NCBI RefSeq assembly: GCF_900107845.1
Contig: NZ_FNRM01000006.1
Location: forward strand, 124,001-188,000
Direction of reading: 5' to 3'
From: Alkalimonas amylolytica
GTDB taxonomy: Bacteria > Pseudomonadota > Gammaproteobacteria > Enterobacterales > Alteromonadaceae
Length of the DNA stretch: 64,000 nucleotides
Part shown: positions 8,269 to 14,909 of the stretch, piece by piece
Numbering within the stretch: position 1 is the stretch's first letter
Layout of the letters: every line of letters begins with the position of its first letter
The notes under the pieces: model-generated
What the model was told of the DNA's origin: nothing
Seen by the model: only the letters and a program-made list of their open reading frames with translations
Database searches by the model: none
Translations under genes and position numbers: made by a program

Positions 8269-9216
8269 ATGCAAATTGTGCTGGCGCCGATGGAAGGCGT
8301 GGTTGATCATCTGATGCGCGATATGTTGACCCGGATTGGCGGTTTTGATCTGTGCATCACCGAATTTGTCCGGGTAGTCGATCAGCGCTTACCTGCCCGG
8401 GTGTTCCGGCGGCTATGCCCGGAGCTTGCGCATGGCGGCAAAACGGCGGCCGGTGTGCCCGTGCGGGTGCAGCTACTTGGGCAAGAGCCACACTGGCTGG
8501 CAGAAAATGCCGCCAAAGCCGTGCAGTTAGGCTCGCCTGGCATTGATTTAAATTTTGGCTGCCCGGCCAAAACCGTCAATAAAAGCCGGGGCGGTGCTGT
8601 ATTGTTAAAAGAAACCGAGCGCTTGTACCAGATTGTCAAAGCGGTGCGGCAGGCCGTGCCGGCCGAACAGCCGGTCAGCGTAAAAATCCGCCTTGGCTAT
8701 GACGATACCAGCCTTACGCTGGACAACGCCAGCGCCATTGCCGAAGCCGGTGCCAGTGTGCTAACCGTGCATGCCCGAACCAAAAGCGATGGCTACCGTC
8801 CGCCAGCCTACTGGCCCTGGATTGCCCGTATCCGCGAGCGCATTGCCATACCGGTGATCGCCAATGGCGAAATATGGACACCAGCCCAGGCCGCGCAATG
8901 CCGGCAAGAAGCCAATACCCCGGATATTATGCTGGGCCGTGGCGCCCTGGCATTGCCCAACCTGGCGCAATGCATTCGCAGCGATCAACAGGCCATGCCC
9001 TGGCCTGAGGTCCTGCAACTGCTGATGCGTTATTCAGAGTTTGAAATCACAGGCGATAAAGGCAAGTACTACAGCAACCGCATCAAGCAATGGTTCAGCT
9101 ACTTAAAACTGCAATATCCGGAGGCTGTGGTATTATTCCAGCAGCTGCGCGTCCTAAAACGCAACGATGACATCTTGGTATTGTTGCAGCAAAAGCTGCA
9201 TGACAGCCTGCCCTAA
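8269..9216 (+). CDS. dusC: tRNA-dihydrouridine(16) synthase DusC
   Basis: 315 aa. FMN-dependent TIM barrel: LAPMEGVVD at the N-terminus, the catalytic Cys98 in NFGCPAKTVNKSRGGAVLL (E. coli DusC also has it at 98), VKIRLGY, LTVHARTKSDGY, and IPVIANGEIW with GRGAL for phosphate binding. Reduces U16 of tRNAs with NADPH. The pattern VDQRLPARVFRRLCPEL after the first strand separates DusC from DusA and DusB. Transcribed alone. Confidence 0.93.
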   Translation: MQIVLAPMEGVVDHLMRDMLTRIGGFDLCITEFVRVVDQRLPARVFRRLCPELAHGGKTAAGVPVRVQLLGQEPHWLAENAAKAVQLGSPGIDLNFGCPAKTVNKSRGGAVLLKETERLYQIVKAVRQAVPAEQPVSVKIRLGYDDTSLTLDNASAIAEAGASVLTVHARTKSDGYRPPAYWPWIARIRERIAIPVIANGEIWTPAQAAQCRQEANTPDIMLGRGALALPNLAQCIRSDQQAMPWPEVLQLLMRYSEFEITGDKGKYYSNRIKQWFSYLKLQYPEAVVLFQQLRVLKRNDDILVLLQQKLHDSLP

Positions 9217-9285
9217 CCGCCAGATACCGCAAAGCGCGGCAATCATCCTGCTCTTCATGTTCCGGGCCGCTGCACCATAGAGCCA

Positions 9286-10038
9286 TTAAAACCAGCCGTG
9301 GGCATACCACATCCAAAGCGCCATCCCAACCATCATCAGGTTCTCTGTAAGCGAGACGAAGCCAAGAGGTACCTTGTTGGCGCCACCAACACAGGCACAG
9401 GTAAGTTTTCGTTTATCCAGATACACGGCTTTGAACACCGACACGGCACCGACAACACCAATAAAGAGTGCAACCGGGATCGATAGCCAGTTCAATAGGC
9501 CGCCCACCATCAACACGCCAGCCAGTCCTTCGGCAAATGGGTAGATATAGCCGTAAGGGACCCAACGCCGAGCCACCAAATCGTAGTTCAGGAACATGGT
9601 CGAGAAGCTTTCCACATCCTGCAACTTTAACAGGGCCAGTACCACCATCGACAAAGCAATAAACCACTCTATCGCCTGAATGGATAACCAGCTGCCATGA
9701 ATGCCCATATTCAAAGCCAGTGCAGTCAATGCGGTTATGGCAAACAGCGCGACCACTGGTCGGTACGATGGTGCCTCCGGATCGCGTACCGGCTTACCTA
9801 AGTAGTTGCGCACGGCCTCGTAACCACCAAGGCGCTTCCCATCAATAAAGACCTGAGGGGTGGTTTTCACCTTGTGGCGTGCTTTAAAGCTGTCGATGTC
9901 TGCACGCGAGTTCAGGTGGTGATCCTCTACCTCAAAGCCAGACTGACGTAACAAGTGCAATGTTTTCAGGCCATAAGGGCATTGATGCTTCGGAGTCATC
10001 ATGCGGTACAGCACTGCGCTTTTCGTAGTCGTGTGCAT
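9286..10038 (-). CDS. Glutaredoxin-MauE/DoxX-like membrane fusion protein
   Basis: 250 aa. Residues 1-80 are a glutaredoxin domain with a monothiol-like CPYG at 20-23, TTPQVFID (cis-Pro loop) and GGYEAV. Residues from about 95 to 250 carry four membrane segments with LLKLQDVESF, YIYPFAEGLAG and LTCACVGG, the MauE-type pattern. MauE proteins help supply reductant for disulfide or cofactor maturation; the CAC pair in the membrane part could pass electrons to or from the Grx domain (inference). Convergent with dusC and transcribed alone. Confidence 0.82.
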   Translation of the reverse strand: MHTTTKSAVLYRMMTPKHQCPYGLKTLHLLRQSGFEVEDHHLNSRADIDSFKARHKVKTTPQVFIDGKRLGGYEAVRNYLGKPVRDPEAPSYRPVVALFAITALTALALNMGIHGSWLSIQAIEWFIALSMVVLALLKLQDVESFSTMFLNYDLVARRWVPYGYIYPFAEGLAGVLMVGGLLNWLSIPVALFIGVVGAVSVFKAVYLDKRKLTCACVGGANKVPLGFVSLTENLMMVGMALWMWYAHGWF

Positions 10039-10163
10039 AACACATCACCTCTGCTGCTAAATTCAGGAAGAAGCTTACACTCTGTACCATAGTTCAGAGT
10101 CAAGTGGCTTGCATGCTGGCAATGGCACATCGCATTCTGCTTGCCTGAGCTAAGTGGCTGCCA

Positions 10164-10709
10164 TCAGGGGCTTGCGTCTGCATCTTTCTCATTGTATTTG
10201 CCCACCGAATCTTCGATGATGTCACAGGCAATCCCGGTTTCACCCTCGCTACGAGTAACAGCAACCAACACAACCTGATCGTTTTCTATCGCATCTTTAA
10301 TCAAATCAGCCAGCCAGCCTTCTTTCTTTTCAGGGCCTGAGGTCGCTCCCGCAGCGGCACCGATCAGGCCGCCAATGCTTGCTCCCCAGCCAATCAGCAT
10401 CAGTGGCGCAATCAATGGGCTGGCAACAAATAATGTAACGCTGGTTGCGGCTAAAGCCACACTGCCAACCACACCAACGCCAGTACCCACTGCAGTTCCG
10501 ATGGCACCATCCACCAGAATATCTTGCAACGCACGGTCGCTTTTTGCCTCCTCGGCTGGTGAGACTGACGTTGCAGTTGGCGGTGTGTCCGCACAAAAGA
10601 TGTGCAATTGCTGGCGAGACAACCCCTTTGCTACCATTTTGTTGACGGCACTTTCCGCATCCTCACGTACAGGGAAAAAACCCGATACATGATGGCAATA
10701 ATCGTTCAT
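10164..10709 (-). CDS. General-stress-type protein with glycine zipper
   Basis: 181 aa from an ATG behind GGAGGAG; an upstream in-frame start at 10742 would add 11 basic residues and ignores this site. Residues 1-40 (HHVSGFFPVREDAESAVNKMVAKGLSRQQLHI) resemble the YflT/17M stress-protein fold. The middle (about 70-130) is a Gly/Ala/Val-rich glycine zipper able to enter membranes, and the C-terminal part returns to a soluble alpha/beta strand (VVLVAVTRSEGE). Function unknown; may be stress-induced by analogy only. Confidence 0.68.
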   Translation of the reverse strand: MNDYCHHVSGFFPVREDAESAVNKMVAKGLSRQQLHIFCADTPPTATSVSPAEEAKSDRALQDILVDGAIGTAVGTGVGVVGSVALAATSVTLFVASPLIAPLMLIGWGASIGGLIGAAAGATSGPEKKEGWLADLIKDAIENDQVVLVAVTRSEGETGIACDIIEDSVGKYNEKDADASP

Positions 10710-10934
10710 GCGCTTTCTCCTCCAGGATCTCCAATACCGCACAGGTAAGCCTGCCTGAAAAGTACGTGGGCGTCTGTACGTTACAGCACAACATAAAATG
10801 GACTTTTCCTGTGTAATAGCATTGTTTCAGTGACGAACGTGAAGGGTAACTATGCAATTAGGTAGACACAAATTACTTTAAACAACCCTGATAACCAGTT
10901 GCAGCACCATACACCAGGCAGGAGGAAAGAAGCC

Positions 10935-11603
10935 GTGAGCAATAAAGCCAGAGCCCCTACCTTTCCATGCCGGACGCAAAGTGTGGGTGAAGAAGTGGCC
11001 AACAGCGTCAGCCATGCCATTGGCATGGTGGCAGCAATAGTCGCCACGCCTTTTATCATCCACCAGGCTATGCGCACGGGCGCTCCATCCTTTGTGGTGG
11101 GCGTAAGCATTTTCTGCGCCACCATGATTGCATTGTATCTGGCCTCCGCCGTCTACCATATGCTCCCTCAGGGCCGCGCTAAACTGATATGCCAGGATAT
11201 TGACCACTCCGCCATTTACCTGTTAATAGCCGGTACCTACACCCCTTTTACTCTGGGCGCTCTGAGTGGCCCCTGGGGCTGGACGCTGTTTGGGATTATC
11301 TGGGGATTGGCCACTTTTGGTGTGGTGATGAAAAGCCAGAGAAAACTGCAACACCCAGTGCTGTCTGTCGGGCTGTACCTGATTATGGGCTGGATGATCC
11401 TGATTGCCCTGCCCCCACTCTCCCGCCAGGTGTCACTGGCAGGCATTGTTTGGCTGGCAGCAGGTGGCATCGCCTATACCCTGGGGGTGGTATTTTATCT
11501 GCTGGATACCCGGGTGAAGTTTGCGCACTTTATCTGGCATTTATTTGTACTAACCGGCACCCTCTGCCACTTTGTGGCCGTTTACAATTACGCTCATGGT
11601 TAA
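10935..11603 (+). CDS. Hemolysin III / PAQR family membrane protein
   Basis: 222 aa from a GTG with GGAGG 9 bp upstream; the ATG at 10899 lacks such a site. Seven membrane segments. The family motifs are EEVANSVSHAIG at the start, SAVYHMLP, QDIDHSAIYLLIAGTYTPF, and HFIWHLFVLTGTLCHF near the end, giving the Ser/His/Asp/His/His zinc site of PAQR proteins. Homologues (E. coli YqfA, Bacillus hemolysin III) affect membrane homeostasis; hemolysis is not the likely role here. Confidence 0.9.
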   Translation: MSNKARAPTFPCRTQSVGEEVANSVSHAIGMVAAIVATPFIIHQAMRTGAPSFVVGVSIFCATMIALYLASAVYHMLPQGRAKLICQDIDHSAIYLLIAGTYTPFTLGALSGPWGWTLFGIIWGLATFGVVMKSQRKLQHPVLSVGLYLIMGWMILIALPPLSRQVSLAGIVWLAAGGIAYTLGVVFYLLDTRVKFAHFIWHLFVLTGTLCHFVAVYNYAHG

Positions 11604-11612
11604 AACTCACCT

Positions 11613-11646
11613 CTATTCATCTATTCATCTATTCATCTATTCATCT
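11613..11646. repeat. Octamer tandem repeat, four copies of CTATTCAT
   Basis: Directly after the hemolysin III stop codon the 8-mer CTATTCAT occurs four times without change (11613-11644), ending with CT. Eight-base periods do not keep a reading frame, and no gene spans it. It marks the left edge of the accessory zone. Confidence 0.9.
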
Positions 11647-11879
11647 GATTGACCACAACAGTCGATATATAGCACGTCTCAGGGCGCTACGGGGATTTCG
11701 GGGGAGTTTCGAGGTCAGATAGCCATAGCCGTAAAGCAGCTAATGCACTGGGTCGCTGAACAGGGCAAGATCGCGAACATTTTTTAATCAGTAAACGATC
11801 GATTCGACGATCAGTTTTAGTTGTGATCTTATACTCTCTTTTTCGGGGAAGTAGCATGCACCTTGAAGTTTTCACCACG

Positions 11880-12163
11880 CATTTTGCATTGCAAAAATTG
11901 CCCCTGAACAATTCCGGCAGTGCTTTATTGATGGGATGCAGGCCGTGCATAAGCTGACAAAGGGCGAGCTGGTTGCCATTGATGGTAAAACGCTTCGAGG
12001 CTCTTTTCACCGGGAAGATCGAAAATCGACCATCCACATGGTCATTGCGTTTGCCTGTGCCAACAAAGTGGTGTTGGGGCAGCTTAAGACGGCAGAAAAG
12101 TCGAATGAAATCACGGCAATTCCAGAGCTTATCCGATTGCGGATATCGAAGGCGGCAGTGTAG
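11880..12163 (+). pseudogene. ISAs1-family transposase remnant
   Basis: An internal fragment of an ISAs1-type DDE transposase: IAPEQFRQCF, then VHKLTKGELVAIDGKTLRGS, IHMVIAFACANKVVLGQ and TAEKSNEITAIPEL, in one frame. The aspartate in AIDGKTLRGS is the first DDE residue. After EL the reading shifts: the next frame continues as DIEGGSVAPP, so there is a frameshift near 12140, and the rest of the gene is gone. The N-terminal third is also missing or decayed. No terminal repeats are seen. Not functional. Confidence 0.85.
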
Positions 12164-12222
12164 CGCCACCTGTGCAGTTTTGAAAAAAATATAGCTGCTT
12201 TTACTCGAATACCTTAAACAGC

Positions 12223-12756
12223 TTACTGCATAAACCGCAGATGTTCATCAATTTGGCAATATGAGATGGTTTTAGGCTCGATGGAGTCGTTTAATAGCCA
12301 GCATTCGTTGTAAATAGAGCAGTAACAAAGCTCTATTTTTAACTTATTGTCAGCGACTAATAGCTTTGCTGCTTCAAAATCAGTGGTATACAGTGCTGTT
12401 ACTGTTTCTCCGGCAGAGATAACTCTTGAATAGATAAATGATTGAGTATGGGATACAGTGCGGCCTGTACTTAATGTCAGATACTCAGGCCAACTTCGTA
12501 TTGGCTGATCCTCGTAGCTGAGCCTTACATATTTAATAAGTGCTGGGCCAGTGCCTTTATTGGTAATTTCATATGCAAAATTGTCTCCCTCGATATAGTT
12601 ATAGAAAAACTCCAGTCTTGGCCATACCGAAGCGCGGGCGTAAGCTCGGTCAATAAAAGCCGAATAGATACTAACAAAAGCTGTGATGAGACTGACCATT
12701 AGCGCTGAGCCCGCGATAATCATTTCAGGGTTCTTAAAGCTGTAACGTTTTGTCAT
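12223..12756 (-). CDS. Hypothetical membrane-anchored protein
   Basis: About 177 aa from an ATG at 12756; a longer reading to 12831 adds 25 residues that look non-coding. One hydrophobic segment (about residues 14-34, AGSALMVSLITAFVSIYSAF) places a C-terminal soluble domain of about 140 residues on one face of the membrane; it is rich in beta-strand patterns (RLEFFYNYIEGDNFAYEITNKGTGPALIKYV). That strand pattern is common in accessory proteins of unknown function. AT-rich compared with flanking housekeeping genes, and inside a zone of mobile-element debris, so probably acquired. Confidence 0.6.
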   Translation of the reverse strand: MTKRYSFKNPEMIIAGSALMVSLITAFVSIYSAFIDRAYARASVWPRLEFFYNYIEGDNFAYEITNKGTGPALIKYVRLSYEDQPIRSWPEYLTLSTGRTVSHTQSFIYSRVISAGETVTALYTTDFEAAKLLVADNKLKIELCYCSIYNECWLLNDSIEPKTISYCQIDEHLRFMQ

Positions 12757-12899
12757 TGTTATTTCGCAGTAAAGTAAATGGCTACTACACTTTACTGCAG
12801 CCAGTTTACATAGTGCAAATAGTTCTTGCATTGAGGAAAAGTAACTTTGAGCGGATTAGCTATCAATTTGATCTCAACGAGTGTAAGCGTGCGGCGATT

Positions 12900-13009
12900 A
12901 AAATCGGGGTTAAAATCGGGGTCAGATAAAAATTAAATCCTATCTTTCCTCGGTCGCCCTAAAATCGGGGTCAGATAAAAATTAAATCCTATCTTTCCTC
13001 GGTCGCCCT
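12900..13009. repeat. Perfect 49-bp tandem duplication of a RAYT gene tail, plus an 11-bp third start
   Basis: 12912-12960 and 12961-13009 are identical 49-mers beginning AAAATCGGGGTCAGAT; 12900-12910 repeats the first 11 bases once more. Each unit contains the stop region of the transposase-like ORF at 12982-13374 (minus) and the terminal repeat of the element. Two similar tandem units lie at 14581-14675. Confidence 0.9.
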
Positions 13010-13502
13010 GCTTTGCCTTTGTACTGCCTGCGCCCGGTTAATACTTCCACTTCTTGTTTAAAGCGCTCATTTCCAAGTGCCATGCTGCTTTTGATAGTAG
13101 TTGGGTGTTTTGATTTGCAGAACAGCTGGCAAATGGCAGCATAAACCAGCGTTTGTTCACGTAGCAAGTGAGCATTTGAGAGTAAGCGATCAGCTCGCTT
13201 AATGTTATGTTTTTCAAGAGCACTTGAGTGAATCCCCCGGCCTATACTGGTCACCGTAGCAGCATTAACATTGGCCAGGCTGTGCACACAATCAATGACA
13301 GCTTTTTGCCTGGTTGCATGCATTTTAGGTGTGACAAATGAAACGATATTGGTCAATATAGTACGAACATTCATGGTTGTTTGGTCTCAGTGATGTTTGG
13401 CGATTGATCTGATCACCGAACGCCATGAATGTTCCTTATCATGTCATCTTTTGTTTTCGCTAACAATTTCGTGGGGATACCTCAGGATCTGACCCCGAAT
13501 TT
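12961..13502. mobile_element. Decayed transposable element bounded by GGGGTCAGAT inverted repeats
   Basis: Left end AAAATCGGGGTCAGAT (12961-12976) and right end ATCTGACCCCGAATTT (13487-13502) are inverted repeats agreeing at 15 of 16 positions, 542 bp end to end. The only ORF inside joins an IS4-like transposase start to a RAYT-like (REP-associated Y1 transposase) tail. The GGGGTCAGAT end type is one I associate with RAYT-type elements. Too short to carry an intact transposase. Confidence 0.65.
12982..13374 (-). pseudogene. Chimeric transposase remnant (IS4-like start, RAYT-like end)
   Basis: 130-codon open frame. Residues 1-80 resemble the start of IS4/IS10-type transposases: helices with HATRQKAVIDCVHSLANVNAATVTSIGRGI, then EKHNIKRADRLLSNAHLLRE. 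Residues from about 95 switch to the C-terminal tail typical of Y1/RAYT transposases: MALGNERFKQEVEVLTGRR and KGKAGRPRK. Neither DDE nor HUH catalytic residues are present. It reads as a fusion formed by recombination or deletion, unlikely to be active. Confidence 0.7.
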
Positions 13503-13625
13503 AATCTGGCTAAACTGCCAAATTTGTTACCGCTAACAACCAGAGGATGATTAAATATCAACCAAAGCTCGGTTGTTTTTACCCGCCATCCGTATGCGAA
13601 CGATGTGAACGGGACACCTGGACGG
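13503..13625. repeat. 123-bp direct repeat, copy 1
   Basis: Matches 14107-14229 over the same 123 bp with about ten differences and no gaps. It holds two small hairpins: TTGTTA-ccgc-TAACAA, and CAACC-n7-GGTTG followed by TTTTT, which on the plus strand looks like a terminator. It starts 5 bp past the stop codon of the small membrane-protein ORF at 13631-13858 (minus strand). Copy 2 stands in the same place relative to the second such ORF. Confidence 0.85.
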
Positions 13626-13630
13626 AATAC

Positions 13631-13858
13631 TTACTCAACTATGACAACTTCAAAGTTAACCCAATCAGGGTTGTTTGATATCAGCAAAAAAATAAAAACT
13701 GCTACAGCCGTACACAACGCACTTTTAACCAAAACCTCAGTATTAAGCTTTTTATGTATCCATAAGTCGGTAATGAGCCGCAAAAACAATCCTGCTGCTG
13801 CAATAAAAACAAACATTGCTGTTATTATTGCAATAATACCCAACACATTTTGAACCAT
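13631..13858 (-). CDS. Small two-helix membrane protein, cassette 1
   Basis: 75 aa from an ATG at 13858 with GAGA about 6 bp upstream; ATG at 13864 is an alternative. Two hydrophobic segments (about 4-27 and 45-65) with a short basic loop ITDLWIHKKLN between. No family recognised. Same length, strand and size class as the ORF at 14239-14466, and both are followed by the 123-bp repeat, which argues that they are real units rather than chance ORFs. AT-rich. An immunity-type role is possible but unproven. Confidence 0.5.
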   Translation of the reverse strand: MVQNVLGIIAIITAMFVFIAAAGLFLRLITDLWIHKKLNTEVLVKSALCTAVAVFIFLLISNNPDWVNFEVVIVE

Positions 13859-14106
13859 CCCCATCTCTAACAAACCCAGCTATCGCACTCAAAAGTTATC
13901 AGTATAGCTGTCACCATCCCCTGCATACCAACAACTTGAGTCATCCATCAAGGTTTAAGTGGGCTACCCCATGCCGAAGTATGGCAAGAGTGCCGGATTA
14001 GCAGCCACCATCTTCCGGCAGGTAAAAAGCAGCGTTCGTACCGAATGCCGCCTTCCCCTGCCTGAAAAGCAGAAAATGAGGTTGTAAAAGAGCAAAAGCA
14101 GTAACC

Positions 14107-14229
14107 AATCTGGCTGAACTGCCAAATTTGTTACCGCTAACAACCTGAGGATGATTAAATATCAACCAAAATCCGGTTGTTTTTACCCGCCCTCCATATG
14201 CGAACGATATGAACGGGACACCTGGACGG
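14107..14229. repeat. 123-bp direct repeat, copy 2
   Basis: Second copy of the repeat at 13503-13625, 604 bp away, same orientation. Begins 9 bp past the stop codon of the ORF at 14239-14466. The hairpin loops differ (CAACC-AAAATCC-GGTTG here, CAACC-AAAGCTC-GGTTG in copy 1) while the stems are kept, which suggests the folded form matters. The 230 bp between cassette 1's ORF and this repeat (13874-14106) contain no gene I can support. Confidence 0.85.
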
Positions 14230-14238
14230 GACAACAAT

Positions 14239-14466
14239 TTACTTCTTGCCTCCCTTTCCCCGCCTTTCTTTAAGGATCTTCACGTTAGTCACATAACTCT
14301 GAATAACACAGTATGCCCCACAGAAAAAGCCCGAATACATCAGAGCATTACCAACAATATTTATCTCTGATTTCACTAGAAGAAAACCAAGAAGTGCGAC
14401 TATGAAACATATAAAGCCTTTCCACGCCCATGAACTTCGACCTAAGTATATTCTTAGCTTGACCAT
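14239..14466 (-). CDS. Small two-helix membrane protein, cassette 2
   Basis: 75 aa, ATG at 14466. Hydrophobic segments near residues 15-31 and 36-58, then a basic tail (LKERRGKGGKK). Starts 6 bp after the stop of a short reading frame that ends in NGN (14473-14580), so a two-gene unit is likely. No family recognised. Small membrane proteins directly behind a toxin tip are often immunity proteins; that is inference here. Confidence 0.52.
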   Translation of the reverse strand: MVKLRIYLGRSSWAWKGFICFIVALLGFLLVKSEINIVGNALMYSGFFCGAYCVIQSYVTNVKILKERRGKGGKK

Positions 14467-14472
14467 AAATAA

Positions 14473-14580
14473 TTAATTACCATTACAAGAGTATGTGTAG
14501 GTTCGGCAAAATTGAATTCCGGCATTCGCACCAACACCGCCTCCACCATAACCTTTAGCTCCATTAATAGTCGAATCACT
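14473..14580 (-). pseudogene. Possible C-terminal fragment of a secreted or polymorphic-toxin-type protein
   Basis: 35 codons before a stop, in a frame closed upstream by the RAYT-type insertion at 14581. The peptide holds GYGGGGVGANAGIQFC and ends YSCNGN. Gly-rich stretches before a short Cys-containing tip occur at the ends of some secreted and Rhs-type proteins. The insertion seems to have cut the gene off from its upstream part. Toxin identity is inference from position next to a small membrane ORF. Confidence 0.3.
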
Positions 14581-14675
14581 AAAATCGGGGTCAGATCAAA
14601 ATTAAATCCTATCTTTCCTCGGCTCCCTAAAATCGGGGTCAGATCAAAATTAAATCCTATCTTTCCTCGGCTCCC
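14581..14675. repeat. Second tandem duplication of a RAYT gene tail (two 47-48-bp units)
   Basis: 14581-14628 and 14629-14675 are near-identical units starting AAAATCGGGGTCAGATC, about 90 percent like the 49-bp units at 12912-13009. To the right (about 14676-14760, minus strand) a decayed frame still resembles the RAYT C-terminal tail. From there to 14909 no gene is seen; the promoter of the following lipoprotein gene must be in this AT-rich stretch. Confidence 0.85.
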
Positions 14676-14909
14676 GGCTTTGCCGTTGTAGGCTGACACC
14701 CGGTTAATACACCCTTTTCTGGTTTAAGACGCTTATTCCCCAGCGCCATAATAGTGCTGGTGCAAGGGTTGCTCTGCTCGGTGCTGTGTTGACAGCTTTG
14801 TTTTGGTAAGTGACTTTTTTATCCATCTCGGCTTTAATTGTTGCTTTTTTATTCACACCATAATAAATTTAATCTCGCGAAAATTACACCAAATACAACA
14901 GGGAAAGTT

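Noticed and set aside
11936-12163. Intact small transposase gene
   Set aside because: It is an internal fragment of an ISAs1 transposase with a frameshift near 12140 and both ends missing.
13503-14229. 123-bp repeats as true attC sites of an integron
   Set aside because: Length is right, but the ends lack RYYYAAC and GTTRRRY core sites, and no integrase gene is in the window. Left as a finding to test, not as a feature.
13998-14237. 79-aa minus-strand ORF across the repeat
   Set aside because: It is a translation of the 123-bp repeat and the spacer next to it; no ribosome-binding site.
14454-14699. 81-aa minus-strand ORF
   Set aside because: Reads through the tandem RAYT tail units (a repeated FNFDLTPIL peptide) and out of frame across the tip fragment; a by-product of the repeat.
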